A stretch of 64,000 bases of DNA from Streptococcus infantarius subsp. infantarius ATCC BAA-102 (GTDB lineage: Bacteria > Bacillota > Bacilli > Lactobacillales > Streptococcaceae). The stretch is taken from positions 124,001 to 188,000 of the forward strand of contig NZ_DS572693.1 in the NCBI RefSeq assembly GCF_000154985.1, in the 5' to 3' direction. A program made the translations under genes and the position numbers. Shown piece after piece: positions 51,612 through 60,660 of the stretch. Position 1 is the first letter of the stretch; every line of letters starts with the position of its first letter. The notes under the pieces are model-generated. The model had not been told where the DNA came from. It did no database searches and saw nothing but the letters and a program-made list of their open reading frames with translations.

Positions 51612-54401
51612 ATGAGTGATAGAACAAATGAAAAAACTGTTCAACTTGACCTTGAAACTTACGCAGCAAAGGATGTTTATCAAGCCGCTGCTACGCAACA
51701 ATCTGGGCTCAGGCACGAACAAGTCAAAGAACGTCAAAAACAATATGGTTCCAATCGGCTAAAAGAGGCAGAAAAAGAACCCGTAATTGTGACTTTTATC
51801 AAGAATTTCACCAGTCTCATGGCGATTTTACTTTGGGTTGGTGGTGCTGTGGCGATTTTGTCTCACAGCGTGGAACTCGGTCTTGCCATTTGGTTTGTCA
51901 ATATTGTCAATGGTGTTTTTAGTTTTGTTCAAGAATACCGTGCTAGCCAAGCAACCGAAGCTCTTAAAAAGATGCTTCCTTCTTATGCACGTGTTATTCG
52001 TGATGGACAAGAAGAAAAGGTACCTGCTGAAGAGTTGGTGCCTGGCGATCTTGTTTTGATTGAAGAAGGTGACCGTATCTCTGCAGATGGTCGTGTTATT
52101 TTTGCAACAGATTTGCAGGTCAATCAATCCGCCCTAACAGGTGAATCAAATCCTGTCTGCAAAAATAGTGATGCTGACACAGATGCTCAAAAAACAGCTC
52201 TTGAATACGACAATATGGTCTTTGCAGGAACGACCGTTTCCTCAGGTTCGGCTAAGATGATTGTCTCAGCAACTGGTATGGCAACCCAATTTGGACAAAT
52301 CGCTCACTTGACAGAAAATATGGCTGATGATAAGAGCCCACTTCAAAAAGAATTGGACCACTTGACCAAACAAATTTCAGTTATTGCCATTACGGTTGGT
52401 GTTATTTTCTTCATCGCAGCGACACTTTTTGTTCATCAACCATTTGCAAAAGCCTTTATTTTCGCACTTGGTATGATCGTCGCTTTTATCCCAGAAGGAT
52501 TGCTTCCGACAGTTACCCTTTCTTTGGCAATGGCGGTGCAACGCATGGCTAAGTCCAATGCTTTGGTTAAAAAATTATCATCCGTTGAAACCTTGGGAGC
52601 AACCTCAGTCATTTGCTCGGATAAAACCGGGACATTGACTCAAAATGCTATGACAGTCAATCACCTTTGGCAAGTGTCTGGTCAATATGAGGTGACTGGT
52701 CTTGGTTATGCAGCTGAAGGTGATATCAGCAACAGCAATGGCAAGAAAGCTGCGCTTATCGAAAGCCAACCGCTTGAACACCTTGTCCGCTTTGCTCACC
52801 TCTGCAGTAATGCTCAAGTCTTGCCACCGAGTGAGGAAAATGCTTCCTACACAGTTCTTGGTGACCCAACCGAAGCTTGCTTGAATGTCTTAGCTGAAAA
52901 AGCAGGTCTAACCCTTGAGAAAAATAAATCTTGGGGACCACGTTTGAAAGAATTGCCTTTTGATTCTGTGCGCAAGCGCATGACAACTATCAATCGAGTA
53001 GATAGTCTAGTTGACGGCAGCTCTTTGGTGTCAATCACTAAAGGTGCACCAAAAGAAATGGTAGAGCTCTGCCATTTTTACAAAGATCAAAAAGGTATTC
53101 ATGAAATGACGGCAGACGTTCAAGCGAGAATCTTAGCTGCCAATGATGTATTTGCTAAGGATGGTTTGCGGGTTTTGGCACTTGCCTATCGAACTTTGGA
53201 AAGCGACCGATTGACTCAAGAAGAACAATGGACGCAAGAAACTCTAGAACACAATATGGTCTTTCTTGGCTTACTTGCTATGAGTGACCCTCCTCGTGAA
53301 GGGGTGCGTGAGGCAGTTGAAAAATGTCATCGCGCAAGTATTCGTATTATCATGGTGACAGGTGACTATGGTTTGACAGCGCTCAGTATTGCTAAGAAAA
53401 TCGGTATTGTCCGTGGCGACAATGCGCGTGTCGTGACTGGCTTAGAGTTGGAAAAGATGTCTGATGAAGCCTTAAAAGAAGCGCTCAAGGGCGAAATTGT
53501 CTTTGCGCGTGTGGCACCTGAGCAAAAATATCGAGTTGTATCAGCTCTTCAAGAATTGGGTGAAGTCGTTGCTGTCACTGGTGATGGTGTCAATGATGCG
53601 CCAGCTCTTAAAAAAGCTAATATCGGTGTGGCAATGGGACTCACGGGTACTGATGTCGCCAAGGAATCAGCAGATATGATTTTGACGGATGACCATTTTG
53701 CATCCATCGTTAAAGCGGTTGAAGAAGGTCGTGCAGTTTATCATAATATCAAGAAATTCTTGACTTATATCTTTAACTCAAATACTCCAGAAGCCGTACC
53801 GTCAGCATTCTTCCTTTTATCAAGAGGTTTTGTCCCACTTCCGTTGACGATTATGCAAATTCTAGCTGTCGATTTGGGAACTGATATGATTCCAGCACTT
53901 GGGTTGGGAGTTGAACCTCCAGAACCAGGTGTGATGAACCAACCACCTCGTAAATTGACTGACCGTTTGCTGGATAAGAAATTGCTGATAAAAGCTTTTT
54001 TATGGTATGGTTTGATCGAATCAGTTCTTGCCATGGGTGCATTCTTCATCACTTATCTACTTCATAATGGAAACTTAGCGGTGCTTGCAGGTTCAGGTCA
54101 ATTGTACCAAGAAGCGACAACCATGACCTTGGGTGCTATTATCTTTTGTCAAATCGGTATGGTCATGAACAGCAGAACCTCTGACCAATCCATTCGCAAG
54201 TTGCAATTATTTGGTAATCCTTTGATTAATATCGGTTTAGTTGTTGAATTGATTATTTTTGTGACTCTGGTATATTTGCCTGTTTTTCATGATTTGTTCA
54301 ACACAGCAAGTCTTGGTGTATGGCACTGGCTTTACCTTATGCTCTGCCCATTCGTCATCGTAGGACTTGAAGAATGGCGTAAGAGACTTATGCGAAAGTA
54401 A
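51612..54401 (+). CDS. Cation-transporting P-type ATPase, type II
   Basis: The 929-residue pump has an N-terminal cation ATPase domain, TGES (about 176), the phosphorylation site CSDKTGTLTQN (about residue 337), GDGVNDAPAL (about 657) and ten membrane segments. DLGTDMIPALGLGVEPPEPG and SNTPEAVPSAF in the C-terminal helices resemble the Na,K-ATPase-like and Ca-ATPase groups; PEGLLPTVTLSLAMAVQRM is the fourth helix. It exports a cation such as Na or Ca. ATG 51612 with GAGGA is chosen over a GTG 33 bases upstream. A TATAAT lies at 51561-51566. Confidence 0.9.
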   Translation: MSDRTNEKTVQLDLETYAAKDVYQAAATQQSGLRHEQVKERQKQYGSNRLKEAEKEPVIVTFIKNFTSLMAILLWVGGAVAILSHSVELGLAIWFVNIVNGVFSFVQEYRASQATEALKKMLPSYARVIRDGQEEKVPAEELVPGDLVLIEEGDRISADGRVIFATDLQVNQSALTGESNPVCKNSDADTDAQKTALEYDNMVFAGTTVSSGSAKMIVSATGMATQFGQIAHLTENMADDKSPLQKELDHLTKQISVIAITVGVIFFIAATLFVHQPFAKAFIFALGMIVAFIPEGLLPTVTLSLAMAVQRMAKSNALVKKLSSVETLGATSVICSDKTGTLTQNAMTVNHLWQVSGQYEVTGLGYAAEGDISNSNGKKAALIESQPLEHLVRFAHLCSNAQVLPPSEENASYTVLGDPTEACLNVLAEKAGLTLEKNKSWGPRLKELPFDSVRKRMTTINRVDSLVDGSSLVSITKGAPKEMVELCHFYKDQKGIHEMTADVQARILAANDVFAKDGLRVLALAYRTLESDRLTQEEQWTQETLEHNMVFLGLLAMSDPPREGVREAVEKCHRASIRIIMVTGDYGLTALSIAKKIGIVRGDNARVVTGLELEKMSDEALKEALKGEIVFARVAPEQKYRVVSALQELGEVVAVTGDGVNDAPALKKANIGVAMGLTGTDVAKESADMILTDDHFASIVKAVEEGRAVYHNIKKFLTYIFNSNTPEAVPSAFFLLSRGFVPLPLTIMQILAVDLGTDMIPALGLGVEPPEPGVMNQPPRKLTDRLLDKKLLIKAFLWYGLIESVLAMGAFFITYLLHNGNLAVLAGSGQLYQEATTMTLGAIIFCQIGMVMNSRTSDQSIRKLQLFGNPLINIGLVVELIIFVTLVYLPVFHDLFNTASLGVWHWLYLMLCPFVIVGLEEWRKRLMRK

Positions 54402-54478
54402 GCTTATTTGGGGTGTCTGTCTTTTCCGTGACACTTTCTGAAAATCTCTGTAAAATTCAAGAGAGTTAGGGGAGAATA

Positions 54479-55660
54479 ATGGCGACAATTAATGGCTATT
54501 TAGATTACAACAAAAATCGTTCTTTCAAAGATTTTGCCTTTAATGAAGCAGATATTCTATGCTTAAATGAGCTTGGTTATTTCTGTTTTGAGGAGTTAGA
54601 TGCATCGATTGATTTTTCAAAAGAAGTGAATCTTCACGAGGTCTTAATGCCTTACGTAACAGGTGAAAAACCCTTTAATCATAGTTTTTTAGTGACTGAA
54701 GAGCGCGTTAAGCTTTTGCAAAAAGTTGTGGCTTCAAAACGTTTTGTGAATTTGAATTTGTCTGATTATGTCAATGACGTTGATGCGGAATATGAAAGAC
54801 AGTTTTCAGCTATGGTCTTTACTTTACCTGAAATTAATCATCATCAGCTGGTTTTTCGTGGGACAGATGATACCATGATTGGCTGGAAAGAGGATTTTAA
54901 ACTGACCTATGTTCAAGAAATTCCTGCTCATCGTGCAGCTGTGGCTTATCTTGAAGCTTATCTTGAAAAATACTCTGGTAAGGTGACCGTTAGCGGGCAT
55001 TCTAAAGGTGGAAATTTGGCCCTTTATGCAGTAGCCCATGTTAATGACCTGCTTCGTGAACAAATCGAAAAAATCTATATGCTTGATGCGCCAGGTTTGC
55101 AAGAAAAAGGTCTTGAAAGTGATGGCTATAAGGCGATTCGCGAGCGCGTGACGGTGATTCGACCAGAAGAATCTATCGTTGGCATTATGCTTTACAACGA
55201 CATTGAGCCGATTGTGGTTAAGAGTAATGCTTCAGGCATCATGCAGCATGCCGTTACGTCGTGGCAATTTAATGAAGAAACAGGTGAGCTAATCTTAGCT
55301 GAGCGCCAAACTGATTTAAGCCAAAATCTTGAGAAGACTTTCAAGCAATGGATGAAGGAATTGTCTAGTCAAGAATTGAAAATACTTTTTGACATTCTCT
55401 TTGATACCTTGATGTCAAGCGGCATTCATAGCATCAATGACGTCACAATCGACCGAGAATTTGGTGCCAGATTAGCTACAAGCATTGCTTCCTTTTATTC
55501 TATCGGAACGGAGAAAAAGCTCTTGCTAGCAAAATCAGCTAAATTATTTTTGCAAGCTTTTGTTGGACACAGTCGCTTGGGCAACTTTAGTAGAGATAAG
55601 ATAAATTTATCGTTACCTGATTTCAATAGTCTTTTGTCACGTTTAGATAAGAAGAAATAA
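54479..55660 (+). CDS. DUF2974 (Mbeg1-like) alpha/beta hydrolase
   Basis: The 393-residue cytosolic protein has an alpha/beta-hydrolase nucleophile elbow GHSKGG (about 171-176), preceded by LVFRGTDDTMIGWKEDF, the oxyanion-loop region of lipase class 3-like proteins, and YMLDAPGLQ after. This matches the DUF2974/Mbeg1-like family common in streptococci, with probable esterase or lipase activity and unknown substrate. GGGGAG lies 5 bases before the ATG. It lies 77 bases after the P-type ATPase with no strong terminator between them. Confidence 0.8.
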   Translation: MATINGYLDYNKNRSFKDFAFNEADILCLNELGYFCFEELDASIDFSKEVNLHEVLMPYVTGEKPFNHSFLVTEERVKLLQKVVASKRFVNLNLSDYVNDVDAEYERQFSAMVFTLPEINHHQLVFRGTDDTMIGWKEDFKLTYVQEIPAHRAAVAYLEAYLEKYSGKVTVSGHSKGGNLALYAVAHVNDLLREQIEKIYMLDAPGLQEKGLESDGYKAIRERVTVIRPEESIVGIMLYNDIEPIVVKSNASGIMQHAVTSWQFNEETGELILAERQTDLSQNLEKTFKQWMKELSSQELKILFDILFDTLMSSGIHSINDVTIDREFGARLATSIASFYSIGTEKKLLLAKSAKLFLQAFVGHSRLGNFSRDKINLSLPDFNSLLSRLDKKK

Positions 55661-55664
55661 GAGT

Positions 55665-55692
55665 AAAAAACTTGGGCTTTCTCAAGTTTTTT
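55665..55692 (+). terminator. Terminator of the DUF2974 gene
   Basis: AAAAAACTTG (55665-55674) pairs with CAAGTTTTTT (55683-55692). Confidence 0.8.
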
Positions 55693-55703
55693 GTGCGATT
55701 TAC

Positions 55704-55734
55704 TTGATTTGGAGTTCACTCTAAGGTATATACT
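55704..55734 (+). promoter_or_regulatory. MerR-type promoter with 19-bp spacer
   Basis: TTGATT (55704-55709), 19-bp spacer holding the dyad GGAGTTCACTCTAAGG, TATACT (55729-55734). The long spacer and this dyad are typical of promoters activated by NmlR/AdhR-type MerR proteins, so it autoregulates the gene that follows. Confidence 0.8.
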
Positions 55735-55762
55735 GTGTTAGAAAGCTGAGAGGAGATGAGTT

Positions 55763-56122
55763 ATGAATATCAAAAAAGTCAATGAGCAAACGGGCATTTC
55801 AGCAGATACTATCCACTAATATGAGCGTATTGGATTATTGCCTCGAGTGCGTCGAAATAAATCTGGTATCAGGGATTTTTCTGAACAAGATATTGCTGCT
55901 CTTGAGTTTATTCGTTGTTTTAGAAGTGCTGGCATAAGCGTGGAATCTTTGATTGAATACATGAGTTTGGTTGAAGAAGGTGAAGGCACGGAAAAAGCAC
56001 GAATGAAAATTTTAGAAGAACAACGCGAAAAATTAATTTCTCGTATTGCTGAACTGCAAGCTGCCAAAGAACAACTAGATTATAAAATTGAGAATTATAA
56101 AAAGTTGATCCTTAAAAAGTAG
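55763..56122 (+). pseudogene. MerR family regulator (NmlR/AdhR-like) with an in-frame stop
   Basis: ATG 55763 with GAGGAG opens MNIKKVNEQTGISADTIH and then meets TAA at 55817-55819, where relatives have the second residue of RYYERIGLLP. The frame goes on past the stop through YERIGLLPRVRRNKSG to the coiled-coil end at 56122, in the same phase. With a sense codon there it would be a normal 119-residue NmlR-like MerR protein. A single TAT or TAC to TAA change explains it. Read-through or a restart downstream cannot restore the DNA-binding helix. The promoter it would act on is intact. Confidence 0.85.
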
Positions 56123-56175
56123 TCAGTATTATACCCATCGTGACAATTTCTTTTGACCATGTTAAACTAGAAATC

Positions 56176-57033
56176 ATGATACAAATGAAACACACGAGAT
56201 TGGTTCGGGCTGGCAAGTTTTTAAAACTCTTTAAAAAAGATACTCAATACGCCACACCGATTTTTAGAATAGACCAGAAACGAAAAAATTTACAATTTGT
56301 TATTGTCTTCAAGCTAGAAGATGATGATTTTTATGTCCTTAATCGCTCGGAAAAAGGTTATAGCAAGGAATTAAAACGTATCAAGGTGTTTACGACATCG
56401 ATGCTTTATAATGCCATGATGTCTATTCCGATTAAGGCGCGTGAGACGATTCAGATTTTGCAGGTACCAAGTGATAAAAAGTTGCTGAAGGCTTACGTGA
56501 CCTATTACGATAAGGCAAGCATTGATTGGTTGTGCTTTAGCAAGAAAGACAACCTAGATGATGTTTATGATCCCTTTCGTGATGCGCATTCGGCGCTTTT
56601 TCACTCAGATGATTCTGACAATGCCATCTCTTACGATGATTATCAGGGTATTCAGGATTTCCATCCTTTTTCTCTTTTAGATAATCAATCCGTTGCTCTG
56701 CTGTGCTTTTACCAAGACCCGATAAAAAACAAGCAAATAGCTCTGCAATTGATGGGCTGGTATTTTCTTGGGCAGCAGCTCAAAATCAGCTGGAAACCCG
56801 ACAATCAGATCAATGCACGTTGGCGCTCGTCGGTTGTGGCGATTGACCGAAAGACTCGCCGTTATTTTTTTCAAGGAAATATTTATCAAGAAAAAGGAAC
56901 TGACCCCGTCTTTTTAGAGAATCTTTCATTTGATTGTGATTTGAAAAATAGCAGAGCAGTAAAAGCAGAATTTGACAGATTTATTCAAGAGATAAAAGAA
57001 CAAGAGCGCGTGGCTTTGCTAAAGCTGCGCTGA
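56176..57033 (+). CDS. Protein of unknown function
   Basis: A soluble, basic protein of about 285 residues with no motif I recognise. It has a mixed alpha/beta pattern with LFKKDTQYATPIFRIDQKRKNLQFVIVFKLEDDDFYVLNRS near the N-terminus, an acidic middle (about 145-165, DSDNAISYDDYQ) and a helical C-terminus. The start is unsure: the frame is open from GTG 56140, while ATG 56176 or 56185 are alternatives without good ribosome sites. TTGACC (56153) with ATGATA 17 bases on might be its promoter, which would favour 56185. Confidence 0.6.
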   Translation: MIQMKHTRLVRAGKFLKLFKKDTQYATPIFRIDQKRKNLQFVIVFKLEDDDFYVLNRSEKGYSKELKRIKVFTTSMLYNAMMSIPIKARETIQILQVPSDKKLLKAYVTYYDKASIDWLCFSKKDNLDDVYDPFRDAHSALFHSDDSDNAISYDDYQGIQDFHPFSLLDNQSVALLCFYQDPIKNKQIALQLMGWYFLGQQLKISWKPDNQINARWRSSVVAIDRKTRRYFFQGNIYQEKGTDPVFLENLSFDCDLKNSRAVKAEFDRFIQEIKEQERVALLKLR

Positions 57034-57068
57034 CAATCAAAGAGGTTTTTGAGTCCGCTTTTTATTTG

Positions 57069-57077
57069 TGCTATAAT
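57069..57077 (+). promoter_or_regulatory. Extended -10 promoter of the YkgJ-type gene
   Basis: TGCTATAAT with consensus -10 at 57072-57077. Start expected near 57084, 24 bases before the ATG. Confidence 0.6.
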
Positions 57078-57107
57078 ATTTTCTGACTGAAAACAATATT
57101 AGAAAGT

Positions 57108-57614
57108 ATGAAAATGACAGATATTGATATTGAACGTTATCACGAATTAGCACAACAAAAACAAAAAGAACATCGTAAATTTTTGGCAACCCTTAAGAAA
57201 AAAGCACCTAAAAACCTTGATAAAATCACTCAAGAAATTCACACAGAAGTTTTCAATGAGATTGATTGCACAAAATGTGCTAACTGCTGTAAAAGCTTAG
57301 GTCCTCTGTTTACAGAAGCAGATATCACACGCATTTCAAAAGTCTTTCGCATGAAGCTTGGCGTATTTGAAGAGATGTACCTTCGTGTCGATGAAGACGG
57401 CGACAAAGTCTTTCAATCAATGCCTTGTCCATTTTTAGGCAATGACAACCTTTGCACCATTTACGACGTCCGACCAAAAGCATGCCGTGAATTCCCACAC
57501 ACAGACCGCAAAAAAATCTACCAAATCAATAATCTAACCATTAAAAACACCCTTTTCTGCCCCGCAGCCTACCTCTTTGTCGAAAAACTCAAAGAACGAT
57601 TGGAAGGGAAATAA
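57108..57614 (+). CDS. YkgJ family cysteine cluster protein
   Basis: The 168-residue cytosolic protein has the metal-binding Cys set: CTKCANCC (about 56-63), PCPF with Cys about 105, then NLCTIYDVRPKACREFP and a late FCPAA. This is the zinc/iron-chelating YkgJ (UPF0153) family, often thought to carry an Fe-S cluster; function unknown. A basic helical N-terminus (QQKQKEHRKFLATLKKKAPK) precedes it. Two close ATGs (57108, 57114) are possible starts. It ends with its own terminator. Confidence 0.85.
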   Translation: MKMTDIDIERYHELAQQKQKEHRKFLATLKKKAPKNLDKITQEIHTEVFNEIDCTKCANCCKSLGPLFTEADITRISKVFRMKLGVFEEMYLRVDEDGDKVFQSMPCPFLGNDNLCTIYDVRPKACREFPHTDRKKIYQINNLTIKNTLFCPAAYLFVEKLKERLEGK

Positions 57615-57626
57615 AGATTTAGAAAA

Positions 57627-57650
57627 CATCTCATTTTGAGGTGCTTTTTT
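57627..57650 (+). terminator. Terminator of the YkgJ-type gene
   Basis: CATCTCA (57627-57633) pairs with TGAGGTG (57637-57643), one G/T pair, then six T after a C. Confidence 0.75.
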
Positions 57651-57671
57651 CCAAACCCTTGCTGTGTCTGG

Positions 57672-57740
57672 GTTTTCATGAAAACGGTAAAATTTGTAAT
57701 CAAATTAATGTACTTTACCTGAAAATCAAAGTAAGCTTAC
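57672..57740. promoter_or_regulatory. Three palindromes upstream of the HrtBA-like genes
   Basis: GTTTTCATGAAAAC (57672-57685) and GTAAGCTTAC (57731-57740) are perfect palindromes. AATTTG and CAAATT flank TAAT at 57691-57706. No good -10/-35 pair is plain among them. They are candidate operators for a heme or stress regulator. Confidence 0.5.
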
Positions 57741-57766
57741 AGTATTCGAAATAGAGGAGGAAAGTT

Positions 57767-58819
57767 ATGTTTTTAGCATGGAATGAAATGAAACACTCGA
57801 AGCTGCGTTATGGATTAGTGGTTGGAGTGATTTTCTTGATTGCTTACTTGGTCTTTTTCCTGACGGGTTTGGCTAATGGTTTAGCCCAGACCAATCGCTC
57901 AGCGGTTGATTCTTGGAAATCTGATTCTGTCATTTTAAATGAGCAAGCTAATAAAAATCTGCGCATGTCACGCTTTTCAGTCGACTTAAAAAATGATGTT
58001 AACGCTGATAAAATGGCAGAATTGACACAAGCTTCTACGACAATTAAAGACAAGGAAAAAAATAAAATTAATGTCAATTTATTCGCGATTAAGCAGGATG
58101 AATTTCTACGTCCGAAGTTGAGTGAAGGAAGGCATTTCTCAAAAACAGGAGAAGTCGTCGCTGATAGTAGCTTAAAAAAATCATATCAATTAAAAATTGG
58201 TGACAAAATTACTCTTGGAGATAGTACTAAAAAGCTAACTGTTACTGGTTTTACAGATAATGCTAGCTTTAATGTTCAGCCAGTCCTTTACATGACAAAA
58301 GAAACACTGACAAGCATTCTCGGTGATAATAGCCAAGCTGCTACCATCAGTGCCCTTGTGGTTCGTGGCAAGGTTAATCAAGTTCCAAAAGGGCTTGAAA
58401 GCATGACCACAGCAAGCTTCATCGAGAATCTTCCAGGTTATAAAGCTCAAAATCTGACCTTTTCTTTCATGATTGGCTTTTTAATCGTCATCGCTGCTAT
58501 CGTGATTGGAATTTTTATCTACATTTTGACCCTTCAGAAGAAAGAAATTTTTGGTGTCTTAAAAGCTCAAGGCATTTCTAACGGCTACCTGTCACGAATG
58601 GTTTTCGCACAGACTTTCATTCTGGCACTTTTGGCAGTTGGGTTAGGGCTTTTGGTGACAATGGCTAGCGCTTTAGTGTTGCCAACTAGTGTGCCTTTCC
58701 AGATTAATCCTCTTTTCTTTGCAGGCATCAGCGTGCTGATGATTCTTATCGCTGTGTTTGGTGCCCTTTTCTCAGTGGTAAGCATTGTCAAAGTTGACCC
58801 TTTAAAGGCAATCGGTTAG
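57767..58819 (+). CDS. hrtB: ABC transporter permease, HrtB-like
   Basis: The 350-residue FtsX-like permease has one N-terminal membrane segment (about 17-36), an extracellular domain of 180 residues and three C-terminal segments (about 231-253, 283-305, 315-340). It is the layout of the heme-export permease HrtB and related MacB-type proteins, and MFLAWNEMKHSKLRYGLV is a usual start. With the next gene it would form a pump extracting heme or a similar molecule from the membrane. GAGGAGG precedes the start. Heme as substrate is inferred from family. Confidence 0.8.
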   Translation: MFLAWNEMKHSKLRYGLVVGVIFLIAYLVFFLTGLANGLAQTNRSAVDSWKSDSVILNEQANKNLRMSRFSVDLKNDVNADKMAELTQASTTIKDKEKNKINVNLFAIKQDEFLRPKLSEGRHFSKTGEVVADSSLKKSYQLKIGDKITLGDSTKKLTVTGFTDNASFNVQPVLYMTKETLTSILGDNSQAATISALVVRGKVNQVPKGLESMTTASFIENLPGYKAQNLTFSFMIGFLIVIAAIVIGIFIYILTLQKKEIFGVLKAQGISNGYLSRMVFAQTFILALLAVGLGLLVTMASALVLPTSVPFQINPLFFAGISVLMILIAVFGALFSVVSIVKVDPLKAIG

Positions 58820-58828
58820 GAGATAATT

Positions 58829-59512
58829 ATGACAGCAATTGAATTAATCAATATCAAAAAATATTTCAAAGATGGCCCAGATAAGATTGAAGCTCTGAAA
58901 GAGACAAATTTGACGATTAACAAAGGTGAATTTGTCGCAGTGATTGGCCCATCAGGTTCTGGAAAAAGTACTTTTTTGACCATTATCGGTGGGCTGCAAT
59001 CACCGTCACAAGGTGAAGTGAGATTGAACGGCCAAGCTTTTAGCCAGAAAAAGGAAAAAGCGCGTGCTAAGATGCGTTTTGACCAGATTGGATTTATTCT
59101 GCAAGCTTCCAACCTAGTACCCTTTTTAAAAATCAAAGACCAGCTACGTTTGGTTGATAAGGTGGATAAGGAAAAGCAACGTGAGTCGATTGATAGTCTT
59201 TTTGCTCAGCTTGGCATCACTGATATCGCAAACAAGTACCCTGAGGAAATTTCAGGCGGGCAAAGGCAACGAGTGGCTATTGCCAGAGCTTTGTACAATG
59301 ATCCGACTATTATTTTGGCTGACGAACCAACAGCGAGTTTAGACACCGAAAAAGCTATGGAAGTTGTCAAAATATTAGCCAATGAAGCCAAAGAAAAGAA
59401 TAAAGCAGTCTTAATGGTTACACACGACAGACGCTTGGTTACTTATTGTGACCGATTGTTGGTCATGGAAGACGGCGTTTTACGAGAAGAAGAGATTGCT
59501 GCTTATCAGTAG
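58829..59512 (+). CDS. hrtA: ABC transporter ATP-binding protein, HrtA-like
   Basis: The 227-residue LolD/MacB-type ATPase has Walker A GPSGSGKST, signature ISGGQRQR, Walker B IILADEPTASLD and THDRR. It lies nine bases after the permease and shares its ribosome spacing. The permease-first order and protein sizes match hrtBA of streptococci and lactococci, where the genes are induced by heme. Confidence 0.82.
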   Translation: MTAIELINIKKYFKDGPDKIEALKETNLTINKGEFVAVIGPSGSGKSTFLTIIGGLQSPSQGEVRLNGQAFSQKKEKARAKMRFDQIGFILQASNLVPFLKIKDQLRLVDKVDKEKQRESIDSLFAQLGITDIANKYPEEISGGQRQRVAIARALYNDPTIILADEPTASLDTEKAMEVVKILANEAKEKNKAVLMVTHDRRLVTYCDRLLVMEDGVLREEEIAAYQ

Positions 59513-59516
59513 TAAT

Positions 59517-59545
59517 TTGTCTTGAGATGCGATATGTGATATAAT
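59517..59545 (+). promoter_or_regulatory. Promoter of the potassium channel gene
   Basis: TTGTCT (59517-59522), 17-bp spacer, TATAAT (59540-59545) with TG extended -10. Confidence 0.7.
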
Positions 59546-59594
59546 GAAGTCAAATTTTACTGACTTAAAAAGGGTCGTTAGTAAAGGAGACGTC

Positions 59595-59924
59595 ATGATT
59601 ACTTTTTTCTTACAAATGCGTCGGACATTGCGTGTCTTGTGGTCAATCTTTAAGGATGATGAAACCAGAGGAATTGCAGGTGTCACTGCTGTTTTATTGC
59701 TCAGTGGGACACTTTTTTATGCAAATGTAGAACATTTTACTTATTTGGATGCCCTTTATTTTTCATTTACAACTTTAACAACGATTGGCTACGGGGATAT
59801 TTATCCCGTTACAGCAGCTGGAAAGATTTTTACCATGATGTATTCAGTTGTCGGATTAGGGGTTATGGGGAGCTTTCTAGCTGTTGTGGTTAAAAAATTG
59901 GGTCAATTGGATAAAAAAAAGTGA
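59595..59924 (+). CDS. Small two-helix potassium channel
   Basis: The 109-residue protein has two membrane helices around a pore loop with TTIGYGDIYP, the K-selectivity filter, and no regulatory RCK domain. It has the minimal KcsA-like build and forms tetramers in the cytoplasmic membrane. ATG 59595 with AAAGGAG is the right start; the frame upstream overlaps the promoter. It ends in DKKK, just before the HAD gene. Confidence 0.87.
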   Translation: MITFFLQMRRTLRVLWSIFKDDETRGIAGVTAVLLLSGTLFYANVEHFTYLDALYFSFTTLTTIGYGDIYPVTAAGKIFTMMYSVVGLGVMGSFLAVVVKKLGQLDKKK

Positions 59925-59934
59925 GAGAAGACTT

Positions 59935-60621
59935 GTGATTTATCGTGATTTATTGTTTGATTTGGACCATACTTTACTTGATTTTAACGCGGCAGAAGAT
60001 GTTGCTCTGACAGAACTTTTGACAGAGGCGCACGTGGATGATGTTGAAACTTACAAAGAAGTTTATATTCCCATGAATCGTAAACTTTGGAATGATTTAA
60101 GTTTGAAAAAGATTACCAAAAAAGAATTGGTTGACACCCGTTTTTCTCGTTTATTTGCGCATTTTGGACATGAGGTTGATGGACATGCCTTTGCTATGCG
60201 CTATCAAGATTTTCTTAGCCAACAAGGTCAGATTCTTCCAGGTGCAGATAAGCTTTTAGATCAGCTAAATCAGGAAGGTTACCGCATTTTTGGTGCAACA
60301 AATGGCATTACCAAGATTCAAACTGGTCGTATGGCCAATTCAGGAATTAAAGATTATTTTGAACACGTCTTTATCTCTGATGAAGTTGGTTTTCAAAAGC
60401 CAGATAAAGGTTTTTATGATGCGATTTCTGGAGCCATTTCACGATTTAATCAGGAAAAAGCTTTGATGATTGGTGATAATTTGCTGGCGGATATTCAAGG
60501 TGGCAATAATGCTGGCATCGATACTGTCTGGTATAACCCAGATAAAAAAATCAATCACACCGCTGCTAACCCAAGCTACACCGTCCATAACTATCAAGAA
60601 TTGCTAAAATTATTACGATAA
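59935..60621 (+). CDS. HAD family hydrolase, YjjG/YfnB-like nucleotidase
   Basis: The 228-residue phosphatase has the HAD motifs LFDLDHTLLDF (nucleophile Asp about 8 and Asp 10), FGATNGI, the Lys in FQKPDKGFYD and MIGDNLLADIQGG. It most resembles noncanonical pyrimidine 5'-nucleotidases of the YjjG group. I choose GTG 59935 (MIYRDLLFDLDHT), which puts the first motif at the usual place; GAGAGAAG precedes it. It shares the channel gene's transcript. Confidence 0.84.
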   Translation: MIYRDLLFDLDHTLLDFNAAEDVALTELLTEAHVDDVETYKEVYIPMNRKLWNDLSLKKITKKELVDTRFSRLFAHFGHEVDGHAFAMRYQDFLSQQGQILPGADKLLDQLNQEGYRIFGATNGITKIQTGRMANSGIKDYFEHVFISDEVGFQKPDKGFYDAISGAISRFNQEKALMIGDNLLADIQGGNNAGIDTVWYNPDKKINHTAANPSYTVHNYQELLKLLR

Positions 60622-60626
60622 AAACC

Positions 60627-60660
60627 AAAGCTAGAAGTTTTAACTTCTAGCTTTTATTTT
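60627..60660. terminator. Bidirectional terminator
   Basis: AAAGCTAGAAG (60627-60637) pairs with CTTCTAGCTTT (60644-60654). T and A runs at both ends suit the converging HAD and Crp-type genes. Confidence 0.82.
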
